Assembly (NCBI RefSeq): GCF_004118675.1
Contig: NZ_SDHZ01000001.1
Location: 496,001-560,000, forward strand
Length of the DNA stretch: 64,000 nucleotides
Source of the DNA: Filimonas effusa
Lineage (GTDB): Bacteria > Bacteroidota > Bacteroidia > Chitinophagales > Chitinophagaceae
Direction of reading: 5' to 3'
Shown: positions 17,402-25,850 of the stretch, piece by piece
Layout of the letters: each line of letters begins with the position of its first letter
Position numbering within the stretch: the first letter of the stretch is position 1
Notes under the pieces: generated by a model
What the model saw: only the letters and a program-made list of their open reading frames with translations
What the model was told of the DNA's origin: nothing
The model's database searches: none
Made by a program: the position numbers and the translations under genes

Positions 17402-18121
17402 ATGAACGTACAGATTTTCATCCCCTGCTTTATAGATCAGCTTTATCCTGAGGTAGGCTTTAATATGGTAAAAGTGCTGGAAAAGGCAGGGTGCTCCGTA
17501 CAATACAATGGCAATCAAACCTGCTGCGGCCAGCCGGCCTTTAACTCCGGTTTCTGGGGCGAAGCCAAAGAAGTTTGCACCAAATTCCTCAAAGACTTCG
17601 AAGGCGCCGACTATGTGGTAGCCCCCAGCGCCAGCTGCGTAGGCTTTGTGCGTAACTACTACCAGAAGTTATTCGATAATTCCTCCCTGCACAACCAAGT
17701 CCGCTCGCTCGGCGAAAGAACATTTGAGCTCTCCGAATTCCTGGTAAAAGTGCTGAATATAGATGACTTCGGAGCCCGGCTCGATGGCAAAGCCACTTAT
17801 CACGATAGCTGCGCAGGACTGAGGGAATGCCGCATAAAAGAAGAACCACGCCGCTTACTGGATAAGGTAAAAGGCCTCGAGCTGGTTGAAATGAACGATG
17901 TGGAAACCTGTTGCGGCTTTGGCGGCACTTTCTCCGTGAAGTTCGAACCCATCAGTATTGGAATGGCCGATCAAAAGGTCGCCAACGCCGTGGCAACAGA
18001 TGCCAGCTACCTGATCAGCACCGATATGAGCTGCCTGATGCACCTCGACGGCTATATTAAACACAACGGCACCAACCTGAAGGTGATGCACCTGGCCGAT
18101 GTTTTGGCAAGCGGTTGGTAA
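17402..18121 (+). CDS. lutA: (Fe-S)-binding CCG-domain protein, LutA/YkgE family
   Basis: A 239-residue protein with two CCG domains, as in LutA of L-lactate oxidation and the C-terminal part of GlcF. Cysteine motifs are PCFIDQLYP with QTCCGQPAFNSG in the first half and DSCAGLRE with ETCCGFGGTFS in the second; these bind an unusual Fe-S cluster in relatives. The frame extends upstream to a TTG at 17354, but ATG 17402 begins exactly at the MNVQIFIPCF strand expected for the family. LutB and LutC genes are not adjacent, so a role in lactate use is plausible but unproven. Confidence 0.88.
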   Translation: MNVQIFIPCFIDQLYPEVGFNMVKVLEKAGCSVQYNGNQTCCGQPAFNSGFWGEAKEVCTKFLKDFEGADYVVAPSASCVGFVRNYYQKLFDNSSLHNQVRSLGERTFELSEFLVKVLNIDDFGARLDGKATYHDSCAGLRECRIKEEPRRLLDKVKGLELVEMNDVETCCGFGGTFSVKFEPISIGMADQKVANAVATDASYLISTDMSCLMHLDGYIKHNGTNLKVMHLADVLASGW

Positions 18122-18149
18122 TTGATAACTTTAAAGAAACATACTTATT

Positions 18150-18563
18150 ATGGCTTCCTACTGGTTGGTAAAATCAGAACCTTTTAAATATAGCTGGGAC
18201 CAGTTTGTAAAAGATGGTCAGACTTTCTGGGATGGCGTGCGTAACTACCAGGCCCGTAATAACCTCCGCGCTATGAAAAAGGGCGACCAGGTTTTCTTTT
18301 ATCATAGCAATGAAGGACTGGCCATCGTTGGCATCGCCAAAGTGGTAAAAGAAGCTTACCAGGACCCTACCACTGAAGATCCCAATTGGGTTGTTGTAGA
18401 TCTGAAGCCGGTGAAGAAACTTCCCCGCCCCGTAACTCTCGCAGAAATGAAAGCCGATATACGACTGGAAAACTTATCGCTGATACGCCAGGGACGCCTG
18501 TCTGTTTGTGCCGTATCCCCCGAAGAATGGGGCGCGATAGAAGACCTTGCAGGCCTCGCGTAA
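18150..18563 (+). CDS. EVE domain-containing protein
   Basis: A 137-residue single-domain protein of the EVE (PUA-like) fold, related to human THYN1. It shows the family motifs YWLVKSEP at the start, WDGVRNYQARNNLRAMKKGDQVFFYHS, and a VVDLKPVKKL strand. EVE domains recognise modified bases in DNA or RNA through an aromatic pocket. There is no restriction endonuclease beside it, so this is the stand-alone housekeeping type. It begins 28 bp after lutA and may share its transcript. Confidence 0.93.
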   Translation: MASYWLVKSEPFKYSWDQFVKDGQTFWDGVRNYQARNNLRAMKKGDQVFFYHSNEGLAIVGIAKVVKEAYQDPTTEDPNWVVVDLKPVKKLPRPVTLAEMKADIRLENLSLIRQGRLSVCAVSPEEWGAIEDLAGLA

Positions 18564-18613
18564 AACATACCAGGACTCCATGAAAAAAAGTAATGAGGCT
18601 GGCTGGTACTGTT

Positions 18614-19666
18614 TTAATGTGCCATGAGTTGTGTACACGGTATAGTAGCTTTCGCTTCCTGGCTTTCTTTAGCCAGTTCAATCAACCGGATGGTATTGTA
18701 GCCATGTTCCGGGCGTTCACTTAAAGGAGCGCCGTTAACGATAGTGTCATACAGGTGCTGGTAGTATTTGCCGAAACCGCCCTGTAAAGAAGGATAGATC
18801 TCACGGATCTCTTTTCCGTTAACAGTGGTATGTAAAAGGCCATACAGTTCGGCAGGCTCACAGCCCCAGTCGGGAGCCGTAGGTAACTGCCCCGTTTTTA
18901 GAATAGCTTCCTGCGGGTCTTCCCCACTCTTGATAAAAGAGCCAAGTGTGCCGTGAATGCTATATCTCGGTCCGGGTTCACGAACCAGCATGCCTGCTTT
19001 CAGGATCACTTTGGTAAAGCCATAGTCGAGCCGCAGATCAAAATAATCATCGGTAACAGCATGAGGCCTTTGCCTGCGGATGTCGGCGGTAATATGCTGC
19101 GGAAGACCAAACAGGCATAGCGCCTGATCTATCAGGTGTGGCCCCAGGTCGTATAATATGCCGCTGCCGGGACTATCTGCTTCCCGCCAGGCCCCTGGCT
19201 TGGGATCAGGACGGTATCGGTCGTAATGGGCTTCGTATTCGTGTACACTGCCCAGCATACCTTCTTCGATCACCTTCTGTATGGTAAGGAAATCGGCTGT
19301 ATAACGACGGTTCTGGAAAACGCTTAGTATTTTACCGGCAGCCTTGCCGGCTTGTATCAGCTGCTCCGCATCCTCTGAAGTGATCGTAAAGGGCTTCTCC
19401 AGCACCACATGTTTGCCGGCAGCCAATGCCTGTAAGGCGTATGGAAGATGGGTTTCATTGGGTGTTGTAATAACAACCAGGTCAATGTCGCTTTGTAACA
19501 AGTCCTCTATGCTGCGCACGATGGTAGCATCGGGGAACAGCTTTTTGGAATCTTCCCTGTTCCTTTCCAGCACAGCCACTACTTCATATGGAGGCAGCAC
19601 CTTTAGAAAAGGCGCATGCATCACCTGCGCAGCCATACCAAAACCTACCAATCCTACTTTTAGCAT
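18614..19666 (-). CDS. Gfo/Idh/MocA family oxidoreductase
   Basis: NAD(P)-dependent sugar or cyclitol dehydrogenase family, 350 residues. The N-terminal Rossmann fold shows VGLVGFGMAAQ, VVITTPNETHLPYA and the key EKP motif (HVVLEKPFTI). The C-terminal domain contains the GGILYDLGPHLID-type segment (GSGILYDLGPHLIDQ), with the usual catalytic His. Length and motifs resemble YdgJ/IolW-like scyllo-inositol dehydrogenases. Its ATG lies 11 bp from the stop of dnaE, so it may be read from the dnaE transcript. Substrate unknown. Confidence 0.92.
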   Translation of the reverse strand: MLKVGLVGFGMAAQVMHAPFLKVLPPYEVVAVLERNREDSKKLFPDATIVRSIEDLLQSDIDLVVITTPNETHLPYALQALAAGKHVVLEKPFTITSEDAEQLIQAGKAAGKILSVFQNRRYTADFLTIQKVIEEGMLGSVHEYEAHYDRYRPDPKPGAWREADSPGSGILYDLGPHLIDQALCLFGLPQHITADIRRQRPHAVTDDYFDLRLDYGFTKVILKAGMLVREPGPRYSIHGTLGSFIKSGEDPQEAILKTGQLPTAPDWGCEPAELYGLLHTTVNGKEIREIYPSLQGGFGKYYQHLYDTIVNGAPLSERPEHGYNTIRLIELAKESQEAKATIPCTQLMAH

Positions 19667-19677
19667 ACGTTGATATG

Positions 19678-22600
19678 TTAACCGGTTAAACCTACATGAA
19701 CATCGATATCGGGGTTCTCCATGAGGAAGAACGCCATTTCATCGTTCATGGTAAAGCCCTTTTCAAAGGTATATAGCGTGATCTTGATATTCTCTTTGGG
19801 CTCGTGGATCATGAATCGCAGCGAAGAACTGCCGGGATAGGTCTTTACATTCTTCTCCACAAAGGTCACAAACTGCTCCGATACGGCAGCAGGATGCATA
19901 CACAGCTCCAGCTGTTTGGTCAGGCTTTGTTTAATAGATTCCAGCAGCGAAAGACTGGCAATCTTAAATTCATACTGACCGGTATTGAACCTTTGTTTGA
20001 AGAAGCCGTTCACCAGCACGTTCTTACCTTTTTCAAGATAGTTCTGGTAACGGACATAATCGTCGCCAAACAACGCCAGCTCCGTTTTACCGCTGAAATC
20101 CTCTATGGCCAGTATCCCAAAGTTGCGCCCTGTTTTCGTAACACGATGCTGCGCATCTATTACCAGCCCCGCAATACGGAAGTTACGGCTGCCGGCAGAT
20201 GCCTGCAGGGTTACGGAATCTTTTACTTCGTTGAAATCACTGAGCTGCATGATGCCATAATGCTTCAGTTCAAAACGGAAGTGATCGAGCGGGTGACCGC
20301 TGATAAAGATCCCGGTTACCTCTTTTTCATAATCCAGCTTTTCAATCAAACCCCATTCTTCACAAGGCATTATTTTTGGAGGCGGAATTTCCTGCATCAC
20401 CGCATCTCCAAACAGGCTGTTATTGGTTTGCACCAGGTTGGCCTGGTACTGGTTTCCAAATTGAATGATCCGTTCCAGGTTGCTGCGGGTATCGTCTTTA
20501 GGGACAAAGAAGAACTGCCCCCTGTGCATATCAGCAAAACAGTCGAAGCTGCCGGAATACACAAGGCTTTCCATCGACTTCTTGTTGACCGCCCGCTGGT
20601 TGATACGTTTTACAAAATCAAAAATATCGGCATAAGGTCCGTTCTTGCGTTCATCTATCACACTTTCAATAGCGGCATCGCCCACGCCTTTCAGACCACC
20701 GAAACCAAAGCGGATCTCCCCTTTGCGGTTAGGGGCAAAACCTTTCTTGGATTCATTGATATCCGGACCAAGTACTTTAATGCCCATGCGCTTACACTCT
20801 TCCATGAAGAAGGTGATCTTTTCAATACTACCCGCATGGTTAAGTACGGCGGCCATATATTCGGCGGGGTAGTGTGCTTTCAGGTAGGCTGTCTGGTAAG
20901 CTACAAATGCATAACAGGTAGAATGCGATTTGTTGAAGGCGTATTGCGCAAACGCTTCCCAGTCGGTCCATACCTTGTCAAGCACTTCTTCAGGATGGCC
21001 TTTGGCTACGGCGCCTTTTACGAACTGGGCTTTCATTTTGTCCAGTACCGCCTTTTGCTTTTTACCCATCGCCTTACGCAGTACGTCGGCATCACCCTTG
21101 GAGAAGCCTGCCAGCTTTTGCGACAGCAACATCACCTGTTCCTGGTATACCGTGATACCATAGGTGTCGGAGAGATATTCTTCCATGTCTGCGAGGTCAT
21201 AACTGATCTCTTCGCGGCCATGTTTACGGTCAATGAAGTTGGGGATGTACGCGATAGGACCCGGGCGGTACAAGGCGTTCATCGCAATAAGATCGGCAAA
21301 CTTATCCGGCTTTAGTTCACGCAGGTACTTTTGCATACCCGGACTTTCAAACTGGAATGTAGCGTTGGTCTCTCCTTTCTGATACAGGTCGAAAGTTAAA
21401 GGATCGTCCAGCGGTACATCGTCTGGCGTTATATCGATATTGTGGTTCTGCTTAATGAGTTCGAGCGCCGTTTTGATGATGGAAAGGGTTTTCAAACCCA
21501 GGAAGTCCATCTTGATTACACCGGCGTCTTCAATGATGCTGCCTTCAAATTGGGTAACCCAGAGGTCGGAGTCTTTCGCAGTAGACACCGGCAGCAGGTC
21601 GGTGAGGTCACGCGGGGCGATGATGATACCCGCCGCGTGGATACCGGTGTTCCGTACAGAACCTTCGAGACGTTCTGCTTCCCGCAGCACCTCGGCGCGG
21701 AGATCGTTACCCTGGTATATTTCCCGCAGGCGGCGTACATTCTCCAGGTCATCCGGGCCGATACCTTCTTTTTCCTCCAGCGATTTAGGTCCTTCCTTGG
21801 CTGTCAGCGGCGCCTGCAGTACACGGCCCAGCTCGGTACCGGGTTTGTCGGGCACCATCTTCGCCAGGGCATTCGATTCAGGCAGTGGCAGGTCCATTGC
21901 ACGCGCCACGTCCTTGATACTCATCTTGGCGGCCATAGTACCGTAGGTGATGATCTGGGCCACCTGGTTTTTGCCGTATTTGTCAACAACGTAGTTGATC
22001 ACCCGCTGACGGCCTTCATCATCGAAGTCCGTATCGATATCGGGCATCGACTTACGATCCGGGTTAAGGAAACGTTCGAACAGCAGGTTGTACTTGATAG
22101 GGTCGATATTGGTGATGCCAATACAGTAAGCCACCGCACTGCCTGCCGCAGATCCACGGCCAGGACCAATGAATACACCCATATCGCGGCCGGCCTTGAT
22201 AAAGTCCGATACAATAAGGAAGTAACCCGCAAATCCCATGGTTTTAATAGTGAACAGCTCAAAGTCGAGCCGCTCCCTTACATGCTCTTCTATTTCTCCA
22301 TAACGCTGGCGGGCGCCTTCGTAGGTAAGATAATGCAGGTAGTTCCACTGGTTGATATTGGCATCGTCGCCGGTCTGGAATTCCTTTGGAATAGGGAAGG
22401 CCGGCAGCAGGATGTCTTTTTTCAGGTTCAGCACTTCAACCCGGTCAATGATCATATTGGTATTATCGATCGACTCGGGAATATCACTGAACAACTGTTT
22501 CATTTCGTCAGTGGTCTTGAAATAGAACTGGTCGTTCGGGAATTTGAAACGCCTGTTCTTCACCTGCGTATCGTCGTTCACGAAATCATCAAAACCGGGT

Positions 22601-23346
22601 GTGCTTTTCTTTTCACCGGTGTTGATACATAAAAGGATATCGTGCGCGTTATAATCTTCCCGGTCGGTATAATGACTGTCATTGGTAGCAATAACAGGTA
22701 CATTGAATTTCTTTGCGAATTTGAGCAGGGTGGCATTGATGATCTCCTGTTCCTTGATCTCGTGCCGCTGTATTTCTATGATGAAATCTTCTCCAAACAG
22801 GTTGAGCCACCATTTGAACTCTTTCTCCGCTTCCGCTTCACCATGGTTCAGGATGGCCTGTGGAACAGAGGCGCCTATACAACAGGTGGTAGCGATAAGC
22901 CCCTCATGGTATTTTTCGATCAGCTTTTTATCGATACGGGGATATTTACCATATAAACCATCGATAAAACCCATGGAAGTGAGCTTCACGAGGTTCTGGT
23001 AGCCAACTTTGTTCTTGGCAAGTAATACCTGGTGCATCCTGTTATCCCTTACATCTTTAGAGAAGGTTTTACGGGTCATGTCTTCCACCACGTAAAATTC
23101 ACAGCCTACAATGGGTTTTACCACCGGTTCGGTGATGTCTTTGCCGTTTTCGTCTTTACCTGTTACTTTGGTGTTTTTCCAGGCCTGGTTAACGAAATCG
23201 AATACGCCGAACATGTTGCCGTGGTCGGTGATAGCCAGGGCAGGCATATTATCCTTCATGGCCTTTTTATAAAGGGCGTCAATGGAGGCCGCCCCATCGA
23301 GCAGAGAATACTGGGTATGGACGTGTAAGTGAGAAAATTGGCACAT
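19678..23346 (-). CDS. dnaE: DNA polymerase III subunit alpha
   Basis: Catalytic subunit of the replicative DNA polymerase, 1222 residues. Domains in order are an N-terminal PHP domain (HLHVHTQYSLLDG, ITDHGNMFG), the polymerase core with the catalytic aspartates in PDIDTDFDDEGRQ, GPGRGSAAGS and the finger region (YQEQVMLLSQKLAGFSKGDAD), helix-hairpin-helix region and a C-terminal OB fold (RIAGLVIDAQHRVTKTGR). The frame extends 17 codons further, but ATG 23346 (MCQFSHLHVH) matches the family start. Large open frames on the opposite strand are shadows. Confidence 0.98.
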   Translation of the reverse strand: MCQFSHLHVHTQYSLLDGAASIDALYKKAMKDNMPALAITDHGNMFGVFDFVNQAWKNTKVTGKDENGKDITEPVVKPIVGCEFYVVEDMTRKTFSKDVRDNRMHQVLLAKNKVGYQNLVKLTSMGFIDGLYGKYPRIDKKLIEKYHEGLIATTCCIGASVPQAILNHGEAEAEKEFKWWLNLFGEDFIIEIQRHEIKEQEIINATLLKFAKKFNVPVIATNDSHYTDREDYNAHDILLCINTGEKKSTPGFDDFVNDDTQVKNRRFKFPNDQFYFKTTDEMKQLFSDIPESIDNTNMIIDRVEVLNLKKDILLPAFPIPKEFQTGDDANINQWNYLHYLTYEGARQRYGEIEEHVRERLDFELFTIKTMGFAGYFLIVSDFIKAGRDMGVFIGPGRGSAAGSAVAYCIGITNIDPIKYNLLFERFLNPDRKSMPDIDTDFDDEGRQRVINYVVDKYGKNQVAQIITYGTMAAKMSIKDVARAMDLPLPESNALAKMVPDKPGTELGRVLQAPLTAKEGPKSLEEKEGIGPDDLENVRRLREIYQGNDLRAEVLREAERLEGSVRNTGIHAAGIIIAPRDLTDLLPVSTAKDSDLWVTQFEGSIIEDAGVIKMDFLGLKTLSIIKTALELIKQNHNIDITPDDVPLDDPLTFDLYQKGETNATFQFESPGMQKYLRELKPDKFADLIAMNALYRPGPIAYIPNFIDRKHGREEISYDLADMEEYLSDTYGITVYQEQVMLLSQKLAGFSKGDADVLRKAMGKKQKAVLDKMKAQFVKGAVAKGHPEEVLDKVWTDWEAFAQYAFNKSHSTCYAFVAYQTAYLKAHYPAEYMAAVLNHAGSIEKITFFMEECKRMGIKVLGPDINESKKGFAPNRKGEIRFGFGGLKGVGDAAIESVIDERKNGPYADIFDFVKRINQRAVNKKSMESLVYSGSFDCFADMHRGQFFFVPKDDTRSNLERIIQFGNQYQANLVQTNNSLFGDAVMQEIPPPKIMPCEEWGLIEKLDYEKEVTGIFISGHPLDHFRFELKHYGIMQLSDFNEVKDSVTLQASAGSRNFRIAGLVIDAQHRVTKTGRNFGILAIEDFSGKTELALFGDDYVRYQNYLEKGKNVLVNGFFKQRFNTGQYEFKIASLSLLESIKQSLTKQLELCMHPAAVSEQFVTFVEKNVKTYPGSSSLRFMIHEPKENIKITLYTFEKGFTMNDEMAFFLMENPDIDVHVGLTG

Positions 23347-23436
23347 ATCTGCAAATTTCGGAATTATAATGGCCCCGCGTGCGGCATTTTTCCACATTAA
23401 CTTTCCCGTTTCAAGTTTCGCATTTATTTTGCAACA

Positions 23437-24144
23437 ATGTTATCGATTCGCTGGAAGCAAATATTGTATGGTACTGTAATGGTGATGGCTTTTGCCAGTT
23501 GCAAAAGCATCAAGGGGATAGGCGCCAAAGACCATTCTACCGCCAAAACAAGGAAAACCAATATCGGTCGCTCAGGCGACGTGAAATTCCTGGATGATAT
23601 TTCCGTAAAACCCGGATCGGTGGTTACGTCTAAACACGCCAGCTCCGGCGGCTCCCGCAGGTCGCGGCCTGCAGCATCTGAAATGGTGGTGGCGCCCGGC
23701 GATGTGAATATTGAAAGAGCCGACTGGCTGCAACTCAAATATGCCATAGTGCTCGATGCTACCGTTGAAAAGCTGAAAAACCTGGAACTGCTCCGCTCAA
23801 TTGATCATTGGTGGGGTACCCGCTATTGCCTCGGAGGAAATACCGAGAACTGTATCGACTGCTCCGGCTTTACTTTGGCGGTTATGCGCGATGTTTACGG
23901 GAAAGCTTTACCACGTACAGCCCAGGAACAATATGATAAAAGCGACAGGCTTGAAACGGAAGACCTGCAGGAAGGCGATCTTGTATTCTTCCATACTTCC
24001 GGAAGGGCTATCTCGCATGTAGGCATTTACCTGCTGAACAATAAATTCGTACATGCCGCTACCAGCAACGGCGTTATGGTCAGCGACCTGAACGATCCTT
24101 ACTGGAAGCCCCGTTACCGCGGCGCCGGCAGGTTTGGCAGATAA
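23437..24144 (+). CDS. NlpC/P60 family lipoprotein (peptidoglycan endopeptidase)
   Basis: Cell-wall hydrolase of 235 residues that likely cuts the D-Glu to diaminopimelate bond in stem peptides. The signal peptide ends in a lipobox (MAFASC, Cys22), placing it as a lipoprotein. A basic, low-complexity linker (25-85) precedes the NlpC/P60 domain (about 110-235) with catalytic Cys142 in DCSGF, ALPRTAQEQ, DLQEGDLVFF and the catalytic His in SHVGIYL. It is divergent from dnaE (90 bp) and convergent with the second M1 gene, sharing a hairpin at the ends. Confidence 0.93.
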   Translation: MLSIRWKQILYGTVMVMAFASCKSIKGIGAKDHSTAKTRKTNIGRSGDVKFLDDISVKPGSVVTSKHASSGGSRRSRPAASEMVVAPGDVNIERADWLQLKYAIVLDATVEKLKNLELLRSIDHWWGTRYCLGGNTENCIDCSGFTLAVMRDVYGKALPRTAQEQYDKSDRLETEDLQEGDLVFFHTSGRAISHVGIYLLNNKFVHAATSNGVMVSDLNDPYWKPRYRGAGRFGR

Positions 24145-24151
24145 AAGAAAA

Positions 24152-24171
24152 GGCGCCTATTTACGGGCGCC
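24152..24171. terminator. Convergent hairpin between the NlpC gene and the M1 gene
   Basis: A GC-rich stem (24152-24157 with 24166-24171) lies 7 nt after the NlpC stop and overlaps the last codons of the M1 gene. It lacks a T run on the plus strand; reading the other way, an AT-rich run follows. A weak shared terminator is likely. Confidence 0.45.
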
Positions 24172-25824
24172 CTGTACTGTAATGTAATATTGCCGGTCAA
24201 TCAGCTTCTTATCTATCAGCGGCTTCAGGCTTTTATCTACCTGGATCGTCTGCCACTGATCGGCAGGCGTTAACCTGATCACCAGTGTCCCTTTACGCAA
24301 TACGATCGGCAGATTAAAACCGGGTATACAGTTGGTATAACGGTATCTCAGCTTGTTTTTATTCCAGGAATATTCCAGCACCGGGATCTGCGTGGTCCGC
24401 AGGTATTGATCAAACACTTTTGAAAGATCGATGCCCGATTGCCGGCTTATATATTGTTCTATCTCCTGTGTCGTAACGGTTTTATGATAGAAGGTTTTAT
24501 TAAGCCCGCGCAGGATCTGGCGGAAAAGGCTGTCATTGTCTATTGAATGACGGATAGTATGTATAAGATTGCCGCCTTTGTAATACATGTCGCCACTGCC
24601 CTGATCGTTTACATCGTATGGGGCAATGATATTCCTGTCGTTTTTGATATTCTTACGGGTGCCGTAGTTGTAGTCGGTACCTGCTTCTTTGCCATAATAA
24701 TATTCTGTAAAAAGGGTTTCACTGTAGTTGGTGAAGCTTTCATGGATCCACATATCTGCCAGGTCATTGGAAGTAATGTTGTTGGCGAACCACTCGTGAC
24801 CGCTTTCATGTACCAGGATGAAATCCCATTTCTCTCCCCAGCCACTGCCGCTTAAGTCGCGACCCAGGTAACCATTGGCAAAATGATTACCATAAGCTAC
24901 CGCGCTTTGGTGTTCCATACCCAGGTGAGGCGATTCTACCAGTTTATAACTGTCTTCATAAAAAGGGTAGGGACCAAACCAGTATTCAAACGCGCGTAAC
25001 ATTTGTTTGGCCTGTACAAACTGTTGCTGTGCTCTTGCCAGGTTGTATTGCAATACCCAGAAATCAAGGTCCAGCGTACCTTTTTCGCCGTGTAAGGTAT
25101 CGGAGAAATGAACATACTTGCCTATATAAGGTACGATGTTGTAATTGTTGATGGGGTTTACCACCTGCCATTTCCAGGTTGTAAATCCATTGCCGCCGGT
25201 CTTTTCCGCGAGTCGTCCGTTGCTGATGGCAGTAAGGCTGTCGGCAACGATCATACTGAGAGAAGCGCCCTGGTCGGGCTCATCGGATTGATGGTCTTTA
25301 CACGGGTACCATACCGAAGCGCCTAAACCCTGGCAGGCTACGCTCATCCAGGGGCTGCCTGTTGAATCTTTACGCCAGATCCAGCCGCCATCCCAGGGAG
25401 CATTTACTGCTTCCCGGGGTTTACCGTGGAAGTAAACGGTAACGCTGCCTTCCGAATGATTCGCCTGTTTGGGCACGTTCACATGCCAGGCGTTGCCTTC
25501 ACGTGTAAACCGCAGCGAACGGCGGCTGTTGCCAAATAAAACACTGTCGATAAGCATAGGCTCCTGCAGGTCTATTTGCATAAAAGCAGGATAGCTGTCG
25601 CTGGTCACTTTATAGCGGATGGTATTGGAACCGCTGATGGTTTTACTGTTGAAATCGGGCTTTACGGTGATAGCATAATGAAGCACATTCCACCAGGCTC
25701 TTTCCGGTGTAATGCTGCCCCTGAGTGTATCGGCGTGTGTGAACCTGCTGCTTTCATGATGTTGTGCGCGCAGCTGTGTAAAAAAGCAGCAGCATAGGAT
25801 ACCTGAAAAAATGATTGGCTTCAT
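24157..25824 (-). CDS. M1-family zinc metallopeptidase, exported (second copy type)
   Basis: A 555-residue gluzincin with a signal peptide (about 1-20, ending LRAQ). The zinc site is H339-E-S-G-H343 with E362 (IHESF), correct M1 spacing. The substrate loop reads LGMEHQS instead of GxMEN. It lacks the extra C-terminal domain of large aminopeptidases and resembles the compact M1 proteins common in Bacteroidota. It differs from the protein at 2620-4584, which has HEFGH and a longer N-terminal beta domain. Its ATG is only 26 bp from that of the divergent peptide-binding lipoprotein, hinting at joint peptide use. Confidence 0.9.
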   Translation of the reverse strand: MKPIIFSGILCCCFFTQLRAQHHESSRFTHADTLRGSITPERAWWNVLHYAITVKPDFNSKTISGSNTIRYKVTSDSYPAFMQIDLQEPMLIDSVLFGNSRRSLRFTREGNAWHVNVPKQANHSEGSVTVYFHGKPREAVNAPWDGGWIWRKDSTGSPWMSVACQGLGASVWYPCKDHQSDEPDQGASLSMIVADSLTAISNGRLAEKTGGNGFTTWKWQVVNPINNYNIVPYIGKYVHFSDTLHGEKGTLDLDFWVLQYNLARAQQQFVQAKQMLRAFEYWFGPYPFYEDSYKLVESPHLGMEHQSAVAYGNHFANGYLGRDLSGSGWGEKWDFILVHESGHEWFANNITSNDLADMWIHESFTNYSETLFTEYYYGKEAGTDYNYGTRKNIKNDRNIIAPYDVNDQGSGDMYYKGGNLIHTIRHSIDNDSLFRQILRGLNKTFYHKTVTTQEIEQYISRQSGIDLSKVFDQYLRTTQIPVLEYSWNKNKLRYRYTNCIPGFNLPIVLRKGTLVIRLTPADQWQTIQVDKSLKPLIDKKLIDRQYYITVQGARK

Positions 25825-25850
25825 GCTTTAAAAATAGGATATTCGGGATA

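Noticed and set aside
19804-21315. Long open frame (503 codons) on the plus strand, and another at 21442-22632
   Set aside because: Both lie fully antisense to dnaE, whose minus-strand protein shows every DNA polymerase III motif. The plus frames have no recognisable domain.
2620-25824. The two M1 peptidases as a recent gene duplication
   Set aside because: They differ in length (654 and 555), zinc-motif residues (HEFGH and HESGH) and substrate loop, so they are not recent copies.
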